Position numbers and translations under genes: made by a program. The notes under the pieces were generated by a model, which was not told the origin of the DNA, searched no databases, and saw nothing but the letters and a program-made list of their open reading frames with translations. From JANQPC01 sp039208375 (GTDB taxonomy: Bacteria > Pseudomonadota > Alphaproteobacteria > Rhodobacterales > Rhodobacteraceae), in contig JBCCRC010000009.1 in assembly GCA_039208375.1 (NCBI GenBank), positions 1 through 64,000 of the forward strand: a DNA stretch of 64,000 nt, given 5' to 3'. Below are positions 34,510 to 42,812 of the stretch, one piece after another (position 1 is the stretch's first letter; every line of letters begins with the position of its first letter).

Positions 34510-35231
34510 TGGATACGACTGGCTACACAACACTCGCACGGCAAAGCGGCCTTCTCAACAACATGCAGGCGGTGGCCAACAACATGGCCAACCTGTCCAC
34601 AACCGGTTACCGCCGCGAGCGTGTCATTTTCACCGAATTCGTGGCGTCCACGGGCACAGCGACGCCATCGCTTTCGATGGCCGCCGCACGCGCCCGCGAT
34701 ACGGACATGACTCAGGCGCCGCTTCGCCAAACGGGCGGAACGCTTGACCTGGCCATCGAGGGCCCCGGCTTCTTCCTCGTCGACACTCCCGACGGCGTAG
34801 CGCTCACTCGGGCGGGCACGTTTACGCTACTGCCCGACGGGCGGCTTGCCACGCCGCAAGGCTTTCCCCTGCTCGACGCAGGGGGCGCAGCGATCCAAGT
34901 CCCAGGGCCCGGCGCCGCTATCGCCGTTGCACAGGATGGAACCGTCTCTTCCGATGGCCAGCCATTGGCCCAGATCGGGTTGTGGGACAATCCTGGCCCA
35001 ACGCCCCCAGCGCGGCGCGATGGCGTGATGTTCCGCCCCGATGGCGCCCCGATCCCGGCCGAACCCGGGGCCCGCATCCTCCAGGGTTTTGTGGAAGAGG
35101 CAAACGTTAATCCGATAACGGAAATGGCCCGCATGATCGAAGTGCAGCGCGCTTATGAGCTTGGGCAGGGCCTTTTGGACCGTGAGGATGAACGCATCCG
35201 CGCGGTGATCCGCACCTTGGCACAACAGTAG
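34509..35231 (+). CDS. flgF: Flagellar proximal rod protein FlgF
   Basis: A 240-residue rod protein with NNMQAVANNMANLSTTGYRRERV near the start, the central LDLAIEGPGFFLVDTPDG and C-terminal VEEANVNPITEMARMIEVQRAYE. Overlaps fliQ by one base; flgG follows after nine bases. Confidence 0.95.
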   Translation: MDTTGYTTLARQSGLLNNMQAVANNMANLSTTGYRRERVIFTEFVASTGTATPSLSMAAARARDTDMTQAPLRQTGGTLDLAIEGPGFFLVDTPDGVALTRAGTFTLLPDGRLATPQGFPLLDAGGAAIQVPGPGAAIAVAQDGTVSSDGQPLAQIGLWDNPGPTPPARRDGVMFRPDGAPIPAEPGARILQGFVEEANVNPITEMARMIEVQRAYELGQGLLDREDERIRAVIRTLAQQ

Positions 35232-35240
35232 GGACAAACC

Positions 35241-36026
35241 ATGCAAGCGCTCCAGATAGCCGCGACCGGAATGACTGCACAACAGACCCGCGTTGCGGTC
35301 ATTTCCAACAACCTCTCGAATATGAGCACGACGGGCTACAATCCGCGGCGGGCGGAGTTTGCCGATCTGCTCTATCAGCAGGTTGCCCGGCCCGGCACCG
35401 TGAACGCCAACAACGGAACCGTCCTGCCCACCGGCGTACAAATCGGCCTTGGCGTGCGGTCGGCGGCCGTTTCAGTGGATGTCATGCAAGGCTCTTTGGC
35501 CGCAACCGGAGGCGATCTTGATATCGCTATCGAGGGCCTGGGATTTATTGAAGTGACATTGCCCTCTGGCATTTCGGCCTATACCCGCGATGGGGCCCTG
35601 AAACGCTCTGCCGAAGGCCAGATCGTCACGTCAGACGGCAATCCGCTGGTGCCCGACATTACAATCCCGGAAGACGCGCGCTCGGTGACGATCAATGCAG
35701 ATGGAGAGGTCTTTGCCTACTTTGACGATCAGGTGGCCGCGCAAGAGCTTGGCCAGATCACGCTGGCGGGCTTTACCAACGTCAAGGGTCTAGAAGCGAT
35801 CGGATCAAACCTGTTTCTTGAAACCGAGGCGTCGGGCCCCGCGTTTGTGTCGGAGCCCGGAACCGATGGCTTGGGCACGGTACGGCAAGGTTTTCTCGAG
35901 GAAAGCGCCGTCGATCCTGTGCGCGAGATCACTGAACTGATCAAGGCGCAACGCGGCTACGAGCTGAACGCCAAAGTTATCACTGCCGCAGACCAGATGC
36001 TCGGCGCAACAACACAGCTGCGATGA
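35241..36026 (+). CDS. flgG: Flagellar distal rod protein FlgG
   Basis: A 261-residue distal rod subunit: LQIAATGMTAQQTRVAVISNNLSNMSTTGYNPRR at the N-terminus, LDIAIEGLGFIEV in the middle and LEESAVDPVREITELIKAQRGYELN at the end. Length is that of standard FlgG. Overlaps flgA by four bases. Confidence 0.97.
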   Translation: MQALQIAATGMTAQQTRVAVISNNLSNMSTTGYNPRRAEFADLLYQQVARPGTVNANNGTVLPTGVQIGLGVRSAAVSVDVMQGSLAATGGDLDIAIEGLGFIEVTLPSGISAYTRDGALKRSAEGQIVTSDGNPLVPDITIPEDARSVTINADGEVFAYFDDQVAAQELGQITLAGFTNVKGLEAIGSNLFLETEASGPAFVSEPGTDGLGTVRQGFLEESAVDPVREITELIKAQRGYELNAKVITAADQMLGATTQLR

Positions 36027-36454
36027 TGCGGGCCCACGCTTTAGCGGCGGCACTCGGCGGCTTTTTCGCCGGCCCGGCCTGCGCCGCGGAAACCCTGTAT
36101 GCCACGCGCACGATCCCCGCCCGCGCGATCATCGCGCCCGGCGATGTGGACCTTCGATCGCCCGACGTTCCCGGCGCGCTCACCGACGCGTCCTTGGCCA
36201 TCGGCTATGAGGCGCAGATCGTGATCTATGCCGGGCGCCCCCTGCGCGCGAGAGATCTTGCCCCACCGGCCCTTGTAGAACGCAATGATATCGTCACGCT
36301 CACCTACCGCGCCGGCACATTGGAGATTATCGCCGAAGGCCGCGCGCTCGGCCGCGGGCCCGAAGGCGCCCGGATCCCGGTGATGAACCTTGCCTCGCGC
36401 ACCACGGTGACGGCCACGGTGATCGGGCCATCGCATTTGCGGGTGGGGGAGTAA
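36023..36454 (+). CDS. flgA: Flagella basal body P-ring formation protein FlgA
   Basis: A 143-residue periplasmic chaperone for P-ring assembly. A signal peptide (AAALGGFFAGPACA) is followed by a SAF-like domain (TIPARAIIAPGDVDL, IVIYAGRPLRARDLAPPALVERND) and ARIPVMNLASRT. Shorter than the enterobacterial protein but typical for this group. Confidence 0.92.
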   Translation: MMRAHALAAALGGFFAGPACAAETLYATRTIPARAIIAPGDVDLRSPDVPGALTDASLAIGYEAQIVIYAGRPLRARDLAPPALVERNDIVTLTYRAGTLEIIAEGRALGRGPEGARIPVMNLASRTTVTATVIGPSHLRVGE

Positions 36455-36460
36455 CCTGCC

Positions 36461-37192
36461 GTGTTGCCCAACGCACTCCTTCGAAGCCTTTGCGCCGTCG
36501 CTGCCGCCTTCTTCACGGTTGGCTGCGCCGATCTCAGCTCCATCGGAAAAACACCGCCTTTCACGCCCATCAACAACGGGCTTGAACATCAGGCGATGCA
36601 AGTACCGGCAAACGTAAACACCGCGCGCGCGTCGGGCCCCTCGCTTTGGACAGCTGGCCGCGGATCACTATTGGGCGACAGGCGGGCCAGCTCACAAGGC
36701 GACATTCTCACTGTTGTGATCGAAATCGACGAAAGCGCGGAGATCTCGAACAGCACCGAACGCAGCCGCAATGGCAGCGAAAACCTATCTGTGCCAAACC
36801 TTCTGGGGCTTCCAGGGCTGATCGACGGCCTTTTGCCCGGGGACGGCACCCTTGCCGATGCCGTAGATGCACAGGGCAGTTCCCGCTCATCCGGAGATGG
36901 CAGCGTCCGGCGCAACGAAGAGCTTGCCTTGCGCGTGGCGGCAACGGTGCTCGACGTTCTGCCAAACGGTGTATTGCGCATCCGCGGCTCACAGGAAGTG
37001 CGCGTGAACTTCGAGATCCGCGAACTTCTCGTCGATGGCTACGTGCGGCCCGAAGACATCTCACGCCGCAACGAAATCACCTATGACAAAATCGCCTCGG
37101 CCCGGATATCCTACGGCGGTCGGGGGCAGATCACAGCGGTGCAACAGCCTCGCTACGGCCAGCAAGTGGCCGATATCGTGCTGCCGTTCTGA
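36461..37192 (+). CDS. flgH: Flagellar L-ring protein FlgH
   Basis: A 243-residue outer-membrane lipoprotein. The signal peptide ends in FFTVGC (lipidated Cys22). The conserved parts are SLWTAGRGSLLGDRRASSQGDILTVVIEIDESAEI and VLRIRGSQEVRVNFEIRELLVDGYVRPEDI. GTG start; overlaps fliL by one base. Confidence 0.96.
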   Translation: MLPNALLRSLCAVAAAFFTVGCADLSSIGKTPPFTPINNGLEHQAMQVPANVNTARASGPSLWTAGRGSLLGDRRASSQGDILTVVIEIDESAEISNSTERSRNGSENLSVPNLLGLPGLIDGLLPGDGTLADAVDAQGSSRSSGDGSVRRNEELALRVAATVLDVLPNGVLRIRGSQEVRVNFEIRELLVDGYVRPEDISRRNEITYDKIASARISYGGRGQITAVQQPRYGQQVADIVLPF

Positions 37193-37692
37193 TGCATTTG
37201 ATCCTGCCCCTTATCCTCGCGCTCATTGGGCTCGGGGCCGGGATCGGCGCCGGGCTTCTTCTCACGCCGGCGCCTGACCTGCCCGCGGCCGAAGAGGGCG
37301 GCGATAGCGCGGACGAACGCGAGGGGGAGGGTGCCACGGGCGGCAACGGGCAAGAGATCGATGGCGATCTTCTCGAATACGCAAGCCTCAGCAATCAGTT
37401 CGTGATCCCGGTCGTGAAAAATGATCGTATCGATTCGCTCGTTGTGCTCTCGCTCACACTCGAAGTTGCGCCGGGCGCCACGCCCACCGTGTTTCAGCGC
37501 GAACCACGCTTACGGGACGGGTTTCTCAGGGTGATGTTCGACCATGCAAATATCGGCGGATTTGACACGAGCTTCACCCAATCTGGCAACTTGACGATCT
37601 TGCGCGCGGGGCTGCTCGATGTGGCGCGCGCCGTGCTTGGCGATGAGGTGCAGGATGTACTCATCACGGACATTCTGCGTCAGGAAGTGTGA
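37192..37692 (+). CDS. fliL: FliL-like flagellar basal body protein (first copy)
   Basis: A 166-residue protein with one N-terminal membrane anchor (LILPLILALIGLGAGIGAGLLL), an acidic Gly-rich linker, and a FliL-like periplasmic domain (VVLSLTLEVAPGA, EPRLRDGFLRVMFDHAN, VQDVLITDILRQEV). FliL surrounds the stator. A second family member lies at 47121-47600. Its stop overlaps the fliJ-like stop on the opposite strand by 13 bases. Confidence 0.8.
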   Translation: MHLILPLILALIGLGAGIGAGLLLTPAPDLPAAEEGGDSADEREGEGATGGNGQEIDGDLLEYASLSNQFVIPVVKNDRIDSLVVLSLTLEVAPGATPTVFQREPRLRDGFLRVMFDHANIGGFDTSFTQSGNLTILRAGLLDVARAVLGDEVQDVLITDILRQEV

Positions 37693-38042
37693 CGGCGGCG
37701 CCGGGCGGCGGCCGCACCCGCGACGGCGCGTACATGTAGCTGCTCCAACGCGGCCCGGCGCCCGATTGCGGTGCGAAGCGCGGATATCAGCCCAGCGTGG
37801 TCCACCCGCAGTCGGGCAATCTCCCGTTGCAGCGCCGCCAATCGTTCCGGTCGGGCCGCGAGGGACTTGAGCGCGCCGAGCGCGCCGTCAGGGTCAGATG
37901 GCAGCGTGATCTGCTCAAGTTGTCTGGCCGCCTCGACCCGTCGCGCCAAACACCGTGCCGCCACGGCAAGGTCCGACCGTGCGCGCAGCTCCGATGCGTG
38001 CGCGACGGCAACCAGGCGTTCAAGCCGCGCCACATCGTTCAT
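37680..38042 (-). CDS. fliJ: FliJ-like export component (putative)
   Basis: A 120-residue basic, almost wholly helical protein with coiled-coil pattern (RLERLVAVAHASELRARSDLA, LAALQREIARLRVDHAGL). Size, composition and its place behind flhB agree with FliJ, which links the export ATPase to FlhA. FliJ sequences diverge strongly, so the name is tentative. It is the last gene of the ten-gene minus operon. Confidence 0.55.
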   Translation of the reverse strand: MNDVARLERLVAVAHASELRARSDLAVAARCLARRVEAARQLEQITLPSDPDGALGALKSLAARPERLAALQREIARLRVDHAGLISALRTAIGRRAALEQLHVRAVAGAAAARRRRHTS

Positions 38043-38049
38043 CGCCCGC

Positions 38050-39141
38050 TCACCGCCGGCGGGCCCGGCGCAGGATGGCATCGGCAAACCGGATCGCAGC
38101 CGCAACGGCACGGTAGTGCTCTGGCGGGATCTGAGCGCCAATCTCAACCGTGGCGTAGAGCGCCCGCGCGGTTGGCGGATCAAAACGGATCGGCACACCG
38201 GCCTCGGACGCCACCGCACGGATCCGCGCGGCCACCAGATCGGTGCCCTTCGCCACGCAAACCGGCGCCGTCTTCTGCCGGCGGTCCCAAGCCAGCGCCA
38301 CCGCATAGTGGCGGGGGTTGACGATCACCACGCTGGCCCCCGGCACCTCGTCAAGCATCCGGTTCGTGGCGATATCCATTGCACGCTCGCGCCGCCGCGC
38401 CTTGAGTGCCGGATCGCCCTCGTTTTGCTTCACTTCTTCTTCGATCTCACGCCGCGACATGCGGTTTTTCCGGATGTGTTCCGCCCGCTGCCACGCGTAG
38501 TCGACAACCGCGATCGCGCTGGCCACGATCACGACAACAGCCAAGAACCGCCGCGATACCTCAAGCATCGCGACGGTGGCCTGGGCTGGGGTAGTCGCAA
38601 GCGTGGCCAGAATCAGAGGCAGCTCCCATAGAATGAAACCACCCAGGCAAGCGGAAAAGATGATCAACTTGACCGTGCTCTTGGCAAATTCGAATAGGCC
38701 CCCGCGCCCAAATTTTTGTTTTGCCCCCTCAATCGGCGAGATGCGCGAGATCTTGGGCTTGAGCTTCTCGCCCGCAAAAATGAATGCCTGCTGAACGATC
38801 ACGCCCAACAGCGCGGCGAGAAAGGGAAGCCCAAACCACGGTGCAAGGGTTGGCAGCAGCGCCAGTGTCACCGGCGCCAGAGCCACCGCAGCGGAGCCGT
38901 CAAAGGTGTTGTGGGCCAGGGCGTTGGCGTCTTCGATCATATGGGCGAGGATGGACGTAATACCGGCCAGGGCACCGCCGCCGAAGGCCACCGCCGCCAA
39001 AAGGAGCCCGGCATAACCCGCCGCCGCCGTGAGATCTGCCGAGCGCGGCACGTCACCTTTGCGCCGCGCCTCTTCGAGCCGCTTGGGCGTTGGGTCAAAC
39101 GGCTTGTCGGCGTTGTCCTCCTCTTCGCCCTCGGCCATCAT
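38050..39141 (-). CDS. flhB: Flagellar export switch protein FlhB
   Basis: A 363-residue inner-membrane protein with four membrane segments after FDPTPKRLEEARRKGDVPRS, and a cytoplasmic domain with RMSRREIEEEVKQNEGDP. The self-cleavage site, usually Asn-Pro-Thr-His, reads Asn275-Pro-Arg-His. The Asn and Pro needed for cleavage are kept. Two consecutive ATG codons begin the gene and overlap the fliR stop (ATGA). Confidence 0.95.
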   Translation of the reverse strand: MMAEGEEEDNADKPFDPTPKRLEEARRKGDVPRSADLTAAAGYAGLLLAAVAFGGGALAGITSILAHMIEDANALAHNTFDGSAAVALAPVTLALLPTLAPWFGLPFLAALLGVIVQQAFIFAGEKLKPKISRISPIEGAKQKFGRGGLFEFAKSTVKLIIFSACLGGFILWELPLILATLATTPAQATVAMLEVSRRFLAVVVIVASAIAVVDYAWQRAEHIRKNRMSRREIEEEVKQNEGDPALKARRRERAMDIATNRMLDEVPGASVVIVNPRHYAVALAWDRRQKTAPVCVAKGTDLVAARIRAVASEAGVPIRFDPPTARALYATVEIGAQIPPEHYRAVAAAIRFADAILRRARRR

Positions 39142-39914
39142 CCGCCCCCGAATGGCGCGAAGAGCAAACCATCAAGTGCGGCGTTCCACGTCTCCAGCAT
39201 ATACGGTGCCGTGAGCCAAAGCACGAGAAGGCCGCCCGCCGTAATCGCAGGGGCGCCGACAAAAGCCACCATAAGCTGGGGCATGGCCCGATTGATCGCA
39301 CCGAGAGCCAGATTGTAAACGAGGGAAGCGATCACGAAGGGTGCGGCGAGGGAAAACGCGAGGGCAAGTGCACCTGCCACCTGAGCCACACCCCAATCGG
39401 CCAGCCTGTCGGCCGCAATCGGCACGCCCTGAGGCAAAATCCGGTAGGTTTCCACAAACGCGGCAACGAGCTTCACGTGCAGCCCGGTCAGCGTGGCCAG
39501 CGCCAGCCCGCCAACCACGAGGAGGTGAGACATGGCGGGCTGCGGATCAACACTAGCTCCGCCCAGAAGCTGGGACAGGGATACGACGTTGGCCGCAATC
39601 GTGCCCGCCATCTGCAAGGTCACAACGGCCAGACGCAGGGAAATGCCGAACGCAAGGCCTGCGACGACCTCGATCCCGGCCGCCGCAACATAGGCGGGTG
39701 GCGCAGGGGGCGGTGCCGGCGCGCCCGGCAGAATGATCGGGGTGACAAGAACGGTGAGTGAGAGCGAGAGCCCAAGACGAACGCGCACGGGCACAGTGCG
39801 TTCGCCGAAGGCGGGAAGCAGCGCCATCGCAGCCCCAATTCTGAGAAACACCAAGAATCCGGCGGCCAGCGAAACTTGTGCAGCGCCAAGCACGTCAGCA
39901 AGCGCGGCGCTCAT
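39138..39914 (-). CDS. fliR: Flagellar export gate protein FliR
   Basis: A 258-residue membrane protein with about six hydrophobic segments; FLRIGAAMALLPAFGERTVPVRVRLGLSLSL and LGAINRAMPQLMVAFVGAPA are family landmarks. Overlaps both flhA and flhB by four bases. Confidence 0.94.
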   Translation of the reverse strand: MSAALADVLGAAQVSLAAGFLVFLRIGAAMALLPAFGERTVPVRVRLGLSLSLTVLVTPIILPGAPAPPPAPPAYVAAAGIEVVAGLAFGISLRLAVVTLQMAGTIAANVVSLSQLLGGASVDPQPAMSHLLVVGGLALATLTGLHVKLVAAFVETYRILPQGVPIAADRLADWGVAQVAGALALAFSLAAPFVIASLVYNLALGAINRAMPQLMVAFVGAPAITAGGLLVLWLTAPYMLETWNAALDGLLFAPFGGG

Positions 39915-41992
39915 GCAGGAACAAGGCCAACAAGCGCTGGCCGCGCCTCGACCCCGATCTCTTCGAACGACAGCACCGGGTTGGCGATACCCTTGGCGGA
40001 GAGGACAGTGCGCAGGAACCGGCGACGGCGCATCGAAGTGATGAGGGCCGGGTAATCGCCAGCTTCGCCCGCCTGGCTGAGCTTTTCGGCCACTGCCGCG
40101 GCCAGCCGGTTAAACACGTCCGGCGGAAGCGCCACGTCGCGCGGGCCTGCGCCTGCGTCCACCTCGTGTTCGGCGAAGCGCGCCTCCCATTCCGGGGCCA
40201 ACTGCACAAGCGGAAGGGTGCCGTCAGCGCGGCGAAGCCCGGCGATCAGCTGAAAGCCCAACCTTTGGCGCACGTGTTCGGCGGCCATTTCCGGCCCCGC
40301 GCCACTGCCCCGGGCCTCGGCAGTCGCCTCAAGAATAAGGGGCAGATTCCGGATCGATACACGCTCTTCCAGAAGCAGACGCAGCACCTGCAGCAACAGC
40401 TCGATCGGCACTTTCTCGGGCACAAGTTCGTCAATCAGGCGCCGATTGGCCTCCGCCCGCGCTGGATCGGAAAGCTGCGTCATCTCATCAAGCAGCCGTC
40501 TGAGGGATTTGAGGCCCATCAGCCGCGGGAAATTGCGTTTGATCACCTCAAGAAGGTGCGTTGCGAGCACCTCGGTGGGGCTGACAACCGTGAGCCCCGC
40601 AAGCGCAGCGGCATCAGCTTCGTCGGGCGCAATCCAGCGCGCAGGCGCCCCGTAAACAGGCTCCGAGACAGTCTCGCCAGGTGGCGCCGCAGCCTCATCA
40701 CCACCGGTCAATACAAGGGATTTCTGCGGCCATAGCCTGTCGCGCGCCTGTTCAACACCTTGAATGCGCACCACATATGTGCCGGGCGGAAGCGACGCAT
40801 CATCGGTAAGCCGGATCTCGGGCAGGATCACACCGAACTCGCTGGCCACATGGCTGCGCATGCTGCCGATACGCGCATCGATCCCGGTGGCCGGGTCAAG
40901 TACCATGGGCACGAGGTCCGGGGCGAACTGGATGTGAATATCATCAAGGTCCAGCGTGTCGGCGATCGGCGGCGGGCCGGCAGGCACGGCGGCATCCTCG
41001 GCCCCAACCGCCGCTGGATCAGGCGCGGCATCGCGGTTTTGCGCACGCCAATAGGCCGCCCCGCCCAAGCCCGCTGCTCCAGCAATAAACGGCAAAAACG
41101 GCAACCCCGGCACCAGCGCCAGAAGCGCCATGAGAAATCCCACCGTAGCCAGGGCTTCGGGATATCCGCCAAGCTGAGCGAAAACGGCCAGATCCGTCGA
41201 GCCCGTGGCGCCGCCCCGCGCCAAAAGCAGCGCCGAAGCGATTGACACAATCACCGCAGGGATCTGGCTGACCAATCCGTCGCCAACGGTGAGGATCGAA
41301 TAGGTCTCCAGCGCCTCACCGAAGGCCATATCGTGCGCGGCAATCCCGATGATCAGCCCCATCACGAAGTTGAGAAGGGTGATCAAAAGCCCCGCGATGG
41401 CGTCACCTTTTACGAATTTCGATGCGCCGTCGAGCGATCCGAAAAACGTGGTTTCTTCCTGTTCCCGGGAGCGGCGTTCCCGTGCCTCGGCATGGTCGAT
41501 CGCCCCGGCGGACATGTCGCTGTCGATCGCAAGCTGCTTGCCGGGCATCGCATCAAGCGCGAAGCGCGCGCCCACTTCGGCCATCCGAGCCGCGCCCTTG
41601 GTGATGACGATGAAATTCACAATCAGCAGTACGCCGAACACGACTAGCCCCAAAAACAGGCTGCCCCCCATCACGAACATCGCAAAGCCCTCGATCACAT
41701 CTCCGGCAGCATTCGTCCCGGTGTGCCCCTCTCCGATAATCAGCTTGGTAGAGGCCACGTTCAATGACAGGCGGAGCACAAGAGAAGCGAGCAGAACCGT
41801 AGGAAAGGCCGAGAAATCGAGCGGCCGTTCGATGAAAAGGGTCACCGTAAAGATCAGGATGGCCAGTGCAAAAGACACGGCAAGACCGATGTCGAGCATC
41901 CAGGAGGGCATCGGCAGGATCATCATCACGATCACGGCCAAAAGCGCGACCGCCAGCAGGATCGTGGGGCGGAAAAGAACGGCGGCGCTCAC
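39911..41992 (-). CDS. flhA: Flagellar export gate protein FlhA
   Basis: A 693-residue protein. The N-terminal half has about eight membrane segments and the FHIPEP-family core: RLSLNVASTKLIIGEGHTGTNAAGDVIEGFA and SLDGASKFVKGDAIAGLLI. The C-terminal half is the cytoplasmic substrate-docking domain (VVSPTEVLATHLLEVIKRN). Starts with GTG 41992 overlapping the sltF end. Confidence 0.97.
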   Translation of the reverse strand: MSAAVLFRPTILLAVALLAVIVMMILPMPSWMLDIGLAVSFALAILIFTVTLFIERPLDFSAFPTVLLASLVLRLSLNVASTKLIIGEGHTGTNAAGDVIEGFAMFVMGGSLFLGLVVFGVLLIVNFIVITKGAARMAEVGARFALDAMPGKQLAIDSDMSAGAIDHAEARERRSREQEETTFFGSLDGASKFVKGDAIAGLLITLLNFVMGLIIGIAAHDMAFGEALETYSILTVGDGLVSQIPAVIVSIASALLLARGGATGSTDLAVFAQLGGYPEALATVGFLMALLALVPGLPFLPFIAGAAGLGGAAYWRAQNRDAAPDPAAVGAEDAAVPAGPPPIADTLDLDDIHIQFAPDLVPMVLDPATGIDARIGSMRSHVASEFGVILPEIRLTDDASLPPGTYVVRIQGVEQARDRLWPQKSLVLTGGDEAAAPPGETVSEPVYGAPARWIAPDEADAAALAGLTVVSPTEVLATHLLEVIKRNFPRLMGLKSLRRLLDEMTQLSDPARAEANRRLIDELVPEKVPIELLLQVLRLLLEERVSIRNLPLILEATAEARGSGAGPEMAAEHVRQRLGFQLIAGLRRADGTLPLVQLAPEWEARFAEHEVDAGAGPRDVALPPDVFNRLAAAVAEKLSQAGEAGDYPALITSMRRRRFLRTVLSAKGIANPVLSFEEIGVEARPALVGLVPA

Positions 41993-42729
41993 GGCAAACG
42001 CTTCGGTGCGGCCACCAATGCCTGTGACGCCCGCGCCAGAAACGCATCAAGCGGCGCGACATCCGGCACGAGCGATCCCGAAGACAGGCTGCCACGCCCG
42101 GACTGAAGCAGCACATAGCCACGGGCCGGCGGGGTAGCCTCGCGCGCTAACGCGAGGGCAGATGCAATAGGCGCCGGCTGCTCAGCCAAACGGGCCCGCC
42201 AGCGATCAAAACGGGCCCGGTACACCCTTGCGTAGTGAGGCGTCCGGGAATGATAGGCGCCCGCAGCGCGGCTCCAATCCCCAAACTCGGCATAAAGGCT
42301 GGCCAGGAACCGCGCGGCGTAGGCGGCATTCGCGGCCGGATCGATCATCTCTTCGAGCGAGCGGAAGGCACGGCCGTGCCAACGGTAGTTGACCTGGAAG
42401 CAGCCAACATCGAACGAATGCCGTTGCGCCGCCCGTTCGCCGCGAATGAACGCCAGCGCCTCGTCCCGCGTCGTAAACCACTGGCTGGTACCGGAGGCAT
42501 TGATCGCCCAAGGCGCGGCGCGTGGACCATCGCGGGTAACGCGACCCGTTTCTGTCAACGCAATCGCGCGCATGACGTTTTTGGGGACACCCCATCTTTC
42601 GGCCGCGGGGCGAAGTGCTGCCTCGCAAACATCGAGCGCCCGAGCCGGAGTCGCGGCGGCAAGCGAAAAGGCCGCCCCGAGTGCAAGCACCCATAGTGCG
42701 GCTACGAAAAGCCAAACCTGCTGAGCCAT
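41989..42729 (-). CDS. sltF: Flagellar lytic transglycosylase (SltF-like)
   Basis: A 246-residue secreted lysozyme-like enzyme. A signal peptide ends near TPARA; the SLT domain has the catalytic Glu60 in AIALTETGRV, then GTSQWF, DVGCFQVNYRWHG and NAAYAARFLASLYAEFGDW. In Rhodobacter sphaeroides SltF opens the wall for the rod because FlgJ lacks a muramidase domain, and FlgJ here lacks it too. ATG 42729 is preferred over an in-frame TTG at 42741. Confidence 0.88.
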   Translation of the reverse strand: MAQQVWLFVAALWVLALGAAFSLAAATPARALDVCEAALRPAAERWGVPKNVMRAIALTETGRVTRDGPRAAPWAINASGTSQWFTTRDEALAFIRGERAAQRHSFDVGCFQVNYRWHGRAFRSLEEMIDPAANAAYAARFLASLYAEFGDWSRAAGAYHSRTPHYARVYRARFDRWRARLAEQPAPIASALALAREATPPARGYVLLQSGRGSLSSGSLVPDVAPLDAFLARASQALVAAPKRLP

Positions 42730-42812
42730 TCGAGCTCCCAATCACCAGCGATTGCGTCACAGATGCGCACAAGTGTTTTCGCCGCGAAGCCTTTCGAAAG
42801 CGTTGCTGCGGC

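Noticed and set aside
41349..42137. 262-codon open frame opposite flhA
   Set aside because: It is the complement of a firmly assigned gene and its Ser/Arg-rich product looks like a shadow frame of GC-rich coding DNA.
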